Of a stretch of DNA of 64,000 bases, positions 55,524-63,876 are shown in pieces. Both the position numbers and the translations under genes were made by a program. The notes under the pieces were generated by a model that was not told the DNA's origin, did no database searches, and was given only the letters and a program-made list of their open reading frames with translations. This DNA is from UBA7672 sp040398425. Its GTDB lineage: Bacteria > Pseudomonadota > Alphaproteobacteria > Caulobacterales > Hyphomonadaceae. Position 1 is the first letter of the stretch. Every line of letters starts with the position of its first letter. The stretch spans positions 1 through 64,000 of the forward strand of contig JBBATZ010000004.1 of the NCBI GenBank assembly GCA_040398425.1. The letters are read 5' to 3'.

Positions 55524-55571
55524 CGTCTAGGTATAGTGGTTGCGATGGTTGCGAGCTCCTAGATATGGTGC
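55524..55571 (+). promoter_or_regulatory. Paired NrdR-like boxes upstream of nrdB
   Basis: Two half-conserved boxes, 55524-55539 (core CTAGGTATAGTG) and 55556-55571 (core CTAGATATGGTG), each match the NrdR consensus at about 10 of 16 positions. They are 32 bases apart, the same offset as before nrdA. The second box overlaps an ATG at 55565, which supports the later nrdB start. Confidence 0.6.
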
Positions 55572-55603
55572 TCAGCCCCTCTCGGGAATGGCTGGAGATT
55601 CTG

Positions 55604-56656
55604 ATGACTGGCGCTACGAAAACACCTACGGAATCAACGGTTGCCGCTGCCCGCGCGGGCATTCTGACGTCGTCTCACTCCTACAAGCCGTTCCGCTATC
55701 CGTGGGCCTACGATTTCTGGAAGCGCCAGCAGCAGATCCACTGGATGCCGGAAGAGGTTCCGCTGGGCGAGGACTGCAAGGACTGGGCGGCCAAGCTGAA
55801 CGATTCAGAGCGCGCGCTGCTGACGCAGATCTTCCGCTTCTTCACGCAGTCGGACGTGGAAGTGAACGACAACTACATGGAGCGCTATTCCCGCGTTTTC
55901 CGCCCCACCGAGATCAAGATGATGCTGGCCTCGTTCTCCAACATGGAGACGATCCACATCGCGGCTTACGCGCTGCTGCTCGAGACGATCGGGATGCCCG
56001 ACAGCGAGTTCTCGGCCTTCACCCAGTACAAGGAGATGAAGGACAAGCACGACTACATGCAGAAGTTCGGCGTCGAGACGGACGCGGACATCCTGCGCAC
56101 GGTGGCGATGTTCGGCGCCTTCACCGAGGGGCTGCAGCTGTTTGCGTCCTTTGCGATGCTGATGAATTTCCCGCGCTTCAACAAGATGAAGGGCATGGGG
56201 CAGATCGTGTCGTGGTCGGTGCGGGATGAATCGCTCCACTGCGAGGGCATGATCCGCGTGTTCCATACGCTGGCCGCCGAAACGGGCGCGCTGACCGACG
56301 AAGTGAAGCAGGACATCATGGATTGCTGCCGTACGGTGGTGAACATGGAGGACGCGTTCATCGATCTCGCCTTCTCGATGGGCCCGGTGCAGGGCATGAC
56401 GGCGCAGGACATCAAGAACTACATCCGCTACATCGCTGACTGGCGCTTGGGGCAGCTCAAGCTGCCGGCGATCTATGGCGTGAAAGAGCATCCGATTCCG
56501 TGGCTGTCTGAGATCCTCAACGGGGTCGAGCACGCCAACTTCTTCGAGCAGCGCGCAACCGAGTATTCCAAGGGCGCAACAGGCGGGGAATGGCACGGCT
56601 CGGACGGCGTCTGGTCGAACTTCGACAAGATGAAGAAGCAGATCGCGGCGGAGTAG
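55604..56656 (+). CDS. nrdB: Ribonucleoside-diphosphate reductase, beta subunit
   Basis: A 350-residue diiron/tyrosyl-radical protein. METIHIAAYALLLE carries the Glu and His metal ligands and the radical Tyr in the spacing of E. coli E115-H118-Y122. WSVRDESLHCEGM holds the C-terminal Glu/His ligands. The start ATG at 55604 follows GGAG at six bases; the ATG at 55565 would lie inside a NrdR box. The C-terminus (NFDKMKKQIAAE) binds NrdA. Confidence 0.95.
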   Translation: MTGATKTPTESTVAAARAGILTSSHSYKPFRYPWAYDFWKRQQQIHWMPEEVPLGEDCKDWAAKLNDSERALLTQIFRFFTQSDVEVNDNYMERYSRVFRPTEIKMMLASFSNMETIHIAAYALLLETIGMPDSEFSAFTQYKEMKDKHDYMQKFGVETDADILRTVAMFGAFTEGLQLFASFAMLMNFPRFNKMKGMGQIVSWSVRDESLHCEGMIRVFHTLAAETGALTDEVKQDIMDCCRTVVNMEDAFIDLAFSMGPVQGMTAQDIKNYIRYIADWRLGQLKLPAIYGVKEHPIPWLSEILNGVEHANFFEQRATEYSKGATGGEWHGSDGVWSNFDKMKKQIAAE

Positions 56657-56694
56657 TCCGTACACTGAATCAGGCGGGGGAACGCAGACAGCTT

Positions 56695-56813
56695 GATCCC
56701 CTCCTGTCCTGCCCTTTCCGGGGGAGGGACCAGCGTTGCGACACCGCCCGTCCAGGTAGGTAAACTGGTTCGACAGGGTGCCTCCCCCGGAAAGGGCAGG
56801 ACAGGTGGGGGTC
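56695..56813. repeat. Long inverted repeat downstream of nrdB
   Basis: Two arms of about 33 bases (starting GATCCCCTCCTGTCCTGCCC and ending with its complement around GGGCAGGACAGGTGGGGGTC) match with about two mismatches, around a 53-base loop. The transcript would form a very stable hairpin. It may end the nrdB transcript or be a small non-coding mobile-type element. No terminal target duplication is obvious. Confidence 0.75.
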
Positions 56814-57003
56814 TGGCTTCACGCCTCCAGGTGTTTACGTTTCTGCGACCCTTTATCGCCAGTCGCGCGAAGGCGCTGGGCGGCCTTGATCCTGCATGGT
56901 TTTCAGGGATTAACGCCAATTGCCATATTCGTGTGCCGTCGCAACCTTATATGAGGCTCAGTCGTTTAGGCTGTTCAATCACGGATTTCCCCGGAGAGAC
57001 CCC

Positions 57004-57306
57004 ATGTCCACACCCTCCAGCACGTCTGCCAACGGTTCGCCGGGCAAGACCGATTTCGACACACTGAAGGCCGACATGAAAGCGCTGCGCGAGGATCTCG
57101 CCACGCTGCTGAAAGACACCGGCTCGCTCGCCGCCCAGCAGGCCAAGGCCGCCGCCGACAAGGGCCGCGATCTGGCATCGGAAGCTGGCGACAAGGCGAT
57201 TGAGTATCGCGAAGTCGTCGCTGACAAGGTCAAGGAACATCCGCTGGCGGCTGTCGGTATCGCGCTGGCGGCTGGCTACATTCTCGCATCGCTGAGCCGC
57301 AAGTAA
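57004..57306 (+). CDS. DUF883 (ElaB/YqjD-like) membrane-anchored protein
   Basis: A 100-residue protein. Residues 18-75 are a charged amphipathic helix (DTLKADMKALREDLATLLKDTG, AAADKGRDLASEAGDKA), followed by the family block VKEHPLAAVGIALAAGYILASLSRK, a single C-terminal membrane helix. In E. coli YqjD-type proteins bind ribosomes at the membrane in stationary phase. The start at 57004 has GGAGAGAC upstream. The next gene begins 25 bases later. Confidence 0.88.
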   Translation: MSTPSSTSANGSPGKTDFDTLKADMKALREDLATLLKDTGSLAAQQAKAAADKGRDLASEAGDKAIEYREVVADKVKEHPLAAVGIALAAGYILASLSRK

Positions 57307-57331
57307 CCGGCGATGCCGGGGGACACGCCAG

Positions 57332-57769
57332 GTGTTTGATAAATTCTTCGATCGCGCCAAGGACATCGCCATCGTGGCGGTAATCGCGGGATTCCTCGCC
57401 ATCGCCGGCGTGTTCGCGCTGGCGGGCGCGGCGGCGTGGCAACTCTCCCTCTACATGGCGTGGCCTGCGGCGCTGGGCGTGACCGGTGGCGGCTTGCTAC
57501 TGATCGCCTTCATCTCGCTGTGGATCGGTATGCAGAGCAAGAACAAGAAGAAGCCCGATCCGGCCCCCGAGCATGACGAAGCGGATCCTACCGCCATGGC
57601 GATGGCCATGCTCGACCTGCCGCTCGAAGTCACCAAGCGGATCATTGCCGAGCGACCCATTGCGGCGCTCGTCGTGGTGTCCAGTCTCGGCTTACTCATC
57701 GCGCGCAAGCCGCAGGTGGCGCTTAAGATCTTCGACAAGGTCGTCTCGCAGTTCGGCAAGTTCGACTAG
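57332..57769 (+). CDS. YqjE/phage-holin-like membrane protein
   Basis: A 145-residue protein from a GTG start with GGGGGA upstream. Two adjacent helices (IAIVAVIAGFLAIAGVFALAGAAAW and AALGVTGGGLLLIAFISLWIG) form a hairpin, followed by a charged Lys/Asp-rich segment and a third hydrophobic stretch PIAALVVVSSLGLLIA. It follows a DUF883 gene as YqjE follows YqjD in E. coli, so I link it to that module. Function unknown. Confidence 0.75.
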   Translation: MFDKFFDRAKDIAIVAVIAGFLAIAGVFALAGAAAWQLSLYMAWPAALGVTGGGLLLIAFISLWIGMQSKNKKKPDPAPEHDEADPTAMAMAMLDLPLEVTKRIIAERPIAALVVVSSLGLLIARKPQVALKIFDKVVSQFGKFD

Positions 57770-57871
57770 CGACGCGACCCTCGTGAAATCCAGCCGCTGG
57801 CGCCCGTGACGCTTGCGCTTGTCACGCGGCTGTGAAGAGAGTTCCCGCGAAAGACGCAGGGGATTCGGCGG

Positions 57872-59788
57872 ATGTCACAGCAGGAACGGTCGGGAAAACC
57901 GCCAAGCTTCGGCGAGCGGGCGCGCTACATGTTCGACAAGAGCATGTCGGCAGGGACGATCGCGCTGATCGGGTGGCTGGCCGTGCTGTCGCTGGTGATA
58001 ATCTCGGCGGCGAGCCTGGTGCTGGTCGTGGCCCAGATCGCGCCGGAGGGCGGCGAGCCCCGCAACTTCATCGAGGCGGCGTGGGAATCGCTGATGCGTA
58101 CGCTCGACAGCGGCACGATGGGCGGGGACGAAGGCTGGGGCTACCGGATCGTCATGCTGGGTGTGACGCTGGCCGGCATCTTCGTCGTGTCGGCGCTGAT
58201 CGGCGTGCTCAGCTCTGGCCTCGAGGCCAAGATCGCGGAGCTGCGCAAGGGACGCTCGCGCGTGCTGGAGACCGGGCACACCATCATCCTCAACTGGTCG
58301 CCGTCGATGGTGGACATCATCTCGGAGCTGGCGGTCGCCAATATCGGCCGCAAGGGCTCGCGCGTGGTGATCCTCGCCGACCGCGACAAGGTCGAGATGG
58401 AGGACGAGATTGCGGCCAAGGACCCGAAGCTGCACGGCATGCGCGTCATCGTGCGCAGCGGCGATCCGTGCACGCTCAACGATCTCGCCATCGTCAATCT
58501 GGACGCGGCGAAGTCCATCATCGTGCTGGCGCCTGAGGGCGATGATCCCGACGCGCAGGTCATCAAGTCGCTGCTGGCGATCACCAACGGCCCGGCGCGC
58601 CGGGCCGAGCCCTATGACATCGTCGCGGAGATCCGCGATGCGAGCAATGCAGATCTGGCGCGCACTGTTGGCGGGGCGGAAGTGCAGCTGGTGCTGGCCG
58701 ACGAGCTGATCTCGCGCATCCTGGTGCAGTCGACGCGGCAATCCGGTCTGAGCGCCGTGTTCTCCGAACTGCTGGGGTTTGAGGGCAGCGAAATCTATAC
58801 GGCCAAGGCTGACGCTGTGATCGGCATGAAGTTCGGCGAAGCGCTGGGCACCTTCGATCGCGGCACGCTGATCGGCTTCTGCGACGACAAATCCGTCTAT
58901 GTGAACCCGGGCATGGACCGGGTCATGAAGCCGGGCGAGCGCATCGTGGTGATCGCCGACGATGTCTCCGCCATTCGGGCGCGACCGAAAGAACGCGGCG
59001 TGGTGGATACCACCGTCATGTCGGCGCAGAAGGCCGTCAAGGAAGGGCCGGAGCGCATCCTGATGCTGGGCTGGAACAGGCGCGGACCGTCGATCGCCTA
59101 TGAGCTTTCGCGCTTCGTGCTGGACGGATCGTCGCTGCATATCGTGGCGGATTCCCCGCCGCTGGAAGCGGAGGCCATGCGGCTCGACGGGCGCTTCCCC
59201 AATCTCGCGATCACGCACCAGCTGAGGGATGCGACGCGGGCCGACGTGCTGAAGTCGCTCGACATCCCGTCCTACGACCACATCATCGTGCTGGGGTACA
59301 CCGACAGCCTGTCGTCACAGTCGGCCGATACGCGGACCCTGGTGACGCTGCTGCAGATCCGGAAGCTGACGGATGCGGCGGGCAAGTATGTCAACGTTGT
59401 CAGCGAGATGGCGGATTCACGCAACCGGGCGCTGGCCGAAGTGACGCGCGCCGACGATTTCGTTGTCAGCAGCCAGCTGGTCAGCCTCATGCTGGCGCAG
59501 GCGTCCGAGAACCGCTTCCTGTCGGCGATCTTCGCCGAACTGCTCGATGAGAGGGGTTCGGAGGTCTATATCCGGCCCGTCGCCGACTATGTGGCGGTCA
59601 ACCGCCAGGTAAATTTCCACACCATCGTCGAAGCCGCGCGGCGCAGGGGCGAGGTGGCCATCGGCTACAAGCAGGCCGTCACGGATCGCGGTGAGCGCAA
59701 GATGGGCGGCGTGGTGATCAATCCGCCCAAGGCCGAGATGCGCACCTACAGGGCAGGCGATGGGATCGTGGTGATCGCGCGGGAGTAG
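57872..59788 (+). CDS. CASTOR/POLLUX-type ion-channel protein with RCK-like domains
   Basis: A 638-residue protein. Hydrophobic segments near residues 27-55 and 92-118 flank a pore-loop-like region (ESLMRTLDSGTMGGDEGWGYR). Then TGHTIILNWSPSMVDIISEL opens the first nucleotide-binding RCK-like domain, and ILMLGWNRRGPSIAYEL starts the second. This matches bacterial relatives of plant CASTOR/POLLUX, which conduct cations across membranes. It follows the DUF883 and YqjE-like genes on the same strand, about 100 bases away. The ion and ligand are unknown. Confidence 0.87.
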   Translation: MSQQERSGKPPSFGERARYMFDKSMSAGTIALIGWLAVLSLVIISAASLVLVVAQIAPEGGEPRNFIEAAWESLMRTLDSGTMGGDEGWGYRIVMLGVTLAGIFVVSALIGVLSSGLEAKIAELRKGRSRVLETGHTIILNWSPSMVDIISELAVANIGRKGSRVVILADRDKVEMEDEIAAKDPKLHGMRVIVRSGDPCTLNDLAIVNLDAAKSIIVLAPEGDDPDAQVIKSLLAITNGPARRAEPYDIVAEIRDASNADLARTVGGAEVQLVLADELISRILVQSTRQSGLSAVFSELLGFEGSEIYTAKADAVIGMKFGEALGTFDRGTLIGFCDDKSVYVNPGMDRVMKPGERIVVIADDVSAIRARPKERGVVDTTVMSAQKAVKEGPERILMLGWNRRGPSIAYELSRFVLDGSSLHIVADSPPLEAEAMRLDGRFPNLAITHQLRDATRADVLKSLDIPSYDHIIVLGYTDSLSSQSADTRTLVTLLQIRKLTDAAGKYVNVVSEMADSRNRALAEVTRADDFVVSSQLVSLMLAQASENRFLSAIFAELLDERGSEVYIRPVADYVAVNRQVNFHTIVEAARRRGEVAIGYKQAVTDRGERKMGGVVINPPKAEMRTYRAGDGIVVIARE

Positions 59789-59809
59789 ATGCCTAAGTCG
59801 GTAGATGGG

Positions 59810-60577
59810 CTAGGCCCTGAACGCCTTCAGGGCGGCGGCCAGGGTTGAATAGTGACCCAGCCCTTCGCAGGAAGTGACCGTCGCATGCGGCGCCAGATGA
59901 GCGGCAAGCGCTGCGGCTATTGCGGGCGGAGTCCACGTGTCCCTGGTTCCTTGCCAGATTTGGACGTCGCAATGGATATCGCGGATCAGATGGGCCCAAG
60001 GCTGGACAAAGGCCGCCATCTCTCGTCGGTAGCTGGCGTGTCGCCGGCCCAGACAGAGCTTCATGCCTTCACGAAGGGCGGTTGCGGCGGCCGGCGTCTG
60101 CATCAGGTCCTGCTCGGCCTGTGGCGCTCCGCTCAGCATTGTCTTGAAGAGGAAGGCAGGGCTCGCGTGAAGCAACAGCGATTGAGCGACGCAAAGCGCA
60201 TAAAGCACGAAGTCGCCGCGCATCGCCGCCTTGAAGACCGGGCCTCCCGCCATGCTGGGCAGGAAGTCGCCGAGTTCGAGTGGCGCGGCCGGGGATGCGA
60301 GCACGAGCCTTCCGACCCAGTCCGGCCGCGCGGCCGCGATGCGAAGCGCCGCCATGGCGCCAAGCGAAAATCCGACCAGACTGACCGGCGTTTTGCAATC
60401 CGCCGTAGCGGCATCGAAGGACGCAAGAATGGCGTGCTCATAGCTGGCCCCTGCGCTTCCCAGCCGGTCGATGGGCATCGCAAGACTTGCCAGAGACGCA
60501 GGCGCAAACACATCCAGCTCCGCCGGGGAGCCGGGCAGGCCGTGGCAGTACATGACGCGAGGCGTGGCCGCATTCAT
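59810..60577 (-). CDS. Alpha/beta hydrolase
   Basis: A 255-residue protein. CHGLPGSPAEL is the oxyanion region, VGFSLGAMAAL has the nucleophile Ser, WQGTRDTWTPP the acid and CEGLGHYST the catalytic His. No signal peptide. The triad is complete, so it is probably an active esterase or lactonase; the substrate is unknown. It is convergent with the channel gene and diverges from amn. Confidence 0.85.
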   Translation of the reverse strand: MNAATPRVMYCHGLPGSPAELDVFAPASLASLAMPIDRLGSAGASYEHAILASFDAATADCKTPVSLVGFSLGAMAALRIAAARPDWVGRLVLASPAAPLELGDFLPSMAGGPVFKAAMRGDFVLYALCVAQSLLLHASPAFLFKTMLSGAPQAEQDLMQTPAAATALREGMKLCLGRRHASYRREMAAFVQPWAHLIRDIHCDVQIWQGTRDTWTPPAIAAALAAHLAPHATVTSCEGLGHYSTLAAALKAFRA

Positions 60578-60694
60578 GGGTTAACCGTGCGAAATGGCAG
60601 GGAGCGATCCAATGCGGCGAAACCTCTCACGGAGTGTACTCGCAGGGGCATTGAGCGCGTTGACGAGCGGGCGTCCGGGAATTAAGCGTCCCCA

Positions 60695-62161
60695 ATGACG
60701 GGGAACCTCTCGCCTTCTCAGGCCATCGACAAAGCAACCGAGCTCTATGATGCGGCGGTGGCGCGCTTACGCGCGGCGCTTGAAGCATTCGTGACAAAGG
60801 GCGAAACGCCCGATCCTGCAGCCCGGATGCGCGGGGATTTCTGCTATCCCGAGCTGCGGCTGGCGTATGACCCGGATGGCCCGGTGCCGCCGCTGTCGCG
60901 GGCCTTCGCGAAGCTGTCGGAGGCGGGGCTCTACACCACCACAATCACCCAGCCGAAATTCTTCCGGGATTACTTCCTCGAGCAGCTTGAGCAGATCGCG
61001 GCCGACTTCGTCGTCGAACTCGACGTCGTAGTATCTAAGTCCGAGATCCCCTATCCTTACGTGCTGGAGCACGCGAACACGATCGACGCCGAGGCCCTGC
61101 CGCCGGCGGAGTTCGCGCGCTGGTTTCCAACCCCGAGCCTGAGCGATATCGGCGATGAGATCATCGACGCCGAGATCCAGGATGGCGGCATCTTCAATAC
61201 CGATGGCGTGCGGCCGCTGGCGCTGTTCGATGCCCCGCGCGTCGATTTTTCCCTGCAGCGCCTGAAGCACTATTCCGGCACGCCGTTCGAGCATGTGCAG
61301 CGCTACATCCTGTTCACGAACTATCATCGCTATGTCGATCACTTCGTCGAATGGTCGATCGAACGGCTGAAGCAGCCGGGCCCATACAAGAAGCTGTCGG
61401 CGCCGGGCGGCATCATCGTCGATGCGAAGACCAAGAATGCGGCGCAGGTCGTGAATGACGGTCCGTGGCGTCGTCACCAGATGCCGGCCTATCACCTGAT
61501 GGCGGATGATCGCTCGGGCATCACGCTGGTGAACATCGGCGTAGGCCCTTCGAACGCGAAGACGATCACAGACCATCTCGCGGTGCTGCGGCCGGAATGC
61601 TGGATCATGGTCGGCCATTGCGGCGGCCTGCGCCACTCGCAGCGCATCGGCGACTATGTGTTGGCGCACGCCTATCTGCGCGACGACCACGTGCTGGACT
61701 CGGTTCTGCCGCGTGACATTCCCGTGCCCCCGATCGCGGAAGTGCAGGTGGCCTTGCAGGACGCGGCGGAGAAAGTCACCGGCGAGACGGGCGAACAGCT
61801 CAAACAGCGCCTGCGCACGGGCACGGTGGTGACCACCGACGACCGCAACTGGGAGCTGCGCTTCACCGACAGCGCCAAGCGTTTCAACAAGTCGCGCGCC
61901 ATTGCCATCGACATGGAAAGTGCAACCATCGCCGCAAACGGCTATCGCATGCGCGTGCCCTATGGCGTGCTGCTGTGCGTCTCCGACAAGCCGCTGCATG
62001 GCGAGATCAAGCTCGCGGGAGCGGCTAACCGGTTCTACGAGCGGGCCATCGGCGAACACATCCGCATCGGAATTGAGACGCTTGAGAGTCTGGCGCGTGC
62101 AGGCGGGGATGCACTGCACTCGCGGAAGCTGCGCTCCTTCTACGAGCCCCCCTTTCGGTAA
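60695..62161 (+). CDS. amn: AMP nucleosidase
   Basis: Cleaves AMP to adenine and ribose-5-phosphate, regulating adenine nucleotide levels. The 488 residues are close to the 484 of E. coli Amn. The N-terminal regulatory domain (ARMRGDFCYPELRLAYDPDGP) and the catalytic purine-phosphorylase-like domain (NIGVGPSNAKTITDHLAVLRPECWIMVGHCGGLRHSQ and AIAIDMESATIAANGYRMRVPYG) are intact. It is a single gene. Confidence 0.95.
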   Translation: MTGNLSPSQAIDKATELYDAAVARLRAALEAFVTKGETPDPAARMRGDFCYPELRLAYDPDGPVPPLSRAFAKLSEAGLYTTTITQPKFFRDYFLEQLEQIAADFVVELDVVVSKSEIPYPYVLEHANTIDAEALPPAEFARWFPTPSLSDIGDEIIDAEIQDGGIFNTDGVRPLALFDAPRVDFSLQRLKHYSGTPFEHVQRYILFTNYHRYVDHFVEWSIERLKQPGPYKKLSAPGGIIVDAKTKNAAQVVNDGPWRRHQMPAYHLMADDRSGITLVNIGVGPSNAKTITDHLAVLRPECWIMVGHCGGLRHSQRIGDYVLAHAYLRDDHVLDSVLPRDIPVPPIAEVQVALQDAAEKVTGETGEQLKQRLRTGTVVTTDDRNWELRFTDSAKRFNKSRAIAIDMESATIAANGYRMRVPYGVLLCVSDKPLHGEIKLAGAANRFYERAIGEHIRIGIETLESLARAGGDALHSRKLRSFYEPPFR

Positions 62162-62187
62162 GCGACCGCTTCTAGGATGTCCTTCCT

Positions 62188-62310
62188 TTAGGTCAGGGCG
62201 ATACGCCACGCCAATAGCCCCCCGAAGAATCGGGTATCAGGGGTTTCCCTGCGCACCGAATCTCCGGCACGCTTCCGGCTGTAATCGACAGTCTCGTCAA
62301 GGTCACTCAT
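62188..62310 (-). CDS. Small hypothetical protein (40 residues)
   Basis: Reading from ATG 62310 gives a 40-residue, highly charged N-terminus (SDLDETVDYSRKRAGDS) and a more hydrophobic end (FFGGLLAWRIALT). AGAGG lies about nine bases upstream. It lies between amn and the MFS gene, in the opposite direction. No family is recognised; it may be a real small protein or chance. Confidence 0.4.
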   Translation of the reverse strand: MSDLDETVDYSRKRAGDSVRRETPDTRFFGGLLAWRIALT

Positions 62311-62352
62311 GATGCGCGCCTCTGTCCGGCCATTCATGGCTGAGGACCCCTC

Positions 62353-63876
62353 ATGACCGACGCACCATCGGCGCCACCTGCCAGTCCTCAGAGCCAGTTG
62401 GTCGGGACGGGCGGGGCGATGTCGCCGCCGGGCCTCTCCTGGGCTTTGTTCGAATTCGCACGCAACCCGTACTTCATGTTGATCGTGACGTACGTTTTTC
62501 CCCCGTATTTCGCGCAATACATCGTCGGCGACCCGGTGCAGGGCCAGGCGACGGTCGCCGATGCGACAGCCTGGGCCGGCCTGATCGGCGCCCTTACAGC
62601 GCCTGTGCTTGGCGCGATGATGGACAAGGGCGGGCGCCGCAAGCCGTTGATGGCGGTGTTTGTCGGCATGCTGATGATCAGCGGCCTGTCGCTGTGGTTC
62701 GCCACGCCAGGCAGCGTCGATGCTGCAGGCGTGTTTCATCCGCCAACGGATGGGCTCGGCGTTTACGGCACGATGACGCTGCTGGTGCTGGGCTTTGTTG
62801 GCTATTCGTATTCCGAAATGATGCACAACGCGATGTTGCGCGGCGTGGGACGCGCCGACGCCCTGTCGCAGATTTCCGGCGCCGGCATCGGGCTGGGGCA
62901 GCTCTCGTCGGCGCTTTGCCTGATCGGGCTGGTGATCATCGTGCTTGTTACGCCCGCCCTGGGTGGCGCGAGCACAGGCTATCTCCTGCAGCGCGGGGCA
63001 GGGCCGTTCGTGGCGCTCTGGCTGCTGGCCTTTGTCGTGCCCTTCTTCCTCTACGTCCCGGATGGCGCGCCTCCGGGCGGGTCGTGGACGCAAGCGGCGC
63101 GGCAGACCTTCTCGAAGGACGGCAAGCTCAACCCGCTGGCGGCGGTCACAGGCTTGTTTGGCTATATCCGGGGCATGTTCAAGGCGTTTCCCGAGCCGAT
63201 GAAGTACATGGCGGCCTGCCTGATCTTCAAGGATGGCATCATCGCCCTGCTGGCGCTGGGCGGTGTGTTGTCGTCTGGCGTGCTCGGTTGGGGGGTGGTG
63301 GAAAACGCGCTCTACGGCATCTGGGCGTCGATTTTTGCGGCTATTGGCGGGCTCTGGCTCGCAGGCGTGATGGACAGAGAGTACGGCCCGCGCAAGGCGA
63401 TCATGCTCCAGCTCGGCCTGCTGGTCGTCGTCATGACGATTGCCCTCGGTACGACGCAGCAATCAATCCTCTACGGGCTGATCCCGGCGTCGCAAGTGGT
63501 GCATGGCGCAGGCGTGTTCGACACGCTGGCGGACGTATTCTACCTCGCGGTCATTGCTGTGGTTGCGATGCTGGCGGCGGCGAACATTTCAACCAGCCGC
63601 TACATGGTCGTGGTGCTTGCGCCGAAGGACCGCATGGCGGAGTTCTACGGGCTGTTTGCCATGTCGAGTACGGCGACAGTGTGGCTCGGGCCGCTGCTGA
63701 CTGGGTGGGCGACGCGGACATTCAATGATCAACGCATCGGATTCTCGCCGGTTATCCTGCTGCTTGCGGTCGGCCTGGGCCTTATGTTCCTGCTGAAGCC
63801 GGAGACGGGCGCACGCGGCAAGCTCGAGTTCGAGACGCCGCCGGCGCCTAAAGGCTCTAGGCTATCCGGAGGCTAG
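62353..63876 (+). CDS. MFS transporter, UMF1/Atg22-like
   Basis: A 507-residue transporter with about 12 helices. WALFEFARNPYFMLIVTYVFPPYFAQYI near residue 30, PVLGAMMDKGGRRKP and YSYSEMMHNAMLRGVGRADALSQISGAGIGLGQLSS are typical of the UMF1 family, related to the vacuolar amino-acid exporter Atg22. The substrate is unknown. The stop codon overlaps the stop of the convergent gene downstream. Confidence 0.9.
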   Translation: MTDAPSAPPASPQSQLVGTGGAMSPPGLSWALFEFARNPYFMLIVTYVFPPYFAQYIVGDPVQGQATVADATAWAGLIGALTAPVLGAMMDKGGRRKPLMAVFVGMLMISGLSLWFATPGSVDAAGVFHPPTDGLGVYGTMTLLVLGFVGYSYSEMMHNAMLRGVGRADALSQISGAGIGLGQLSSALCLIGLVIIVLVTPALGGASTGYLLQRGAGPFVALWLLAFVVPFFLYVPDGAPPGGSWTQAARQTFSKDGKLNPLAAVTGLFGYIRGMFKAFPEPMKYMAACLIFKDGIIALLALGGVLSSGVLGWGVVENALYGIWASIFAAIGGLWLAGVMDREYGPRKAIMLQLGLLVVVMTIALGTTQQSILYGLIPASQVVHGAGVFDTLADVFYLAVIAVVAMLAAANISTSRYMVVVLAPKDRMAEFYGLFAMSSTATVWLGPLLTGWATRTFNDQRIGFSPVILLLAVGLGLMFLLKPETGARGKLEFETPPAPKGSRLSGG

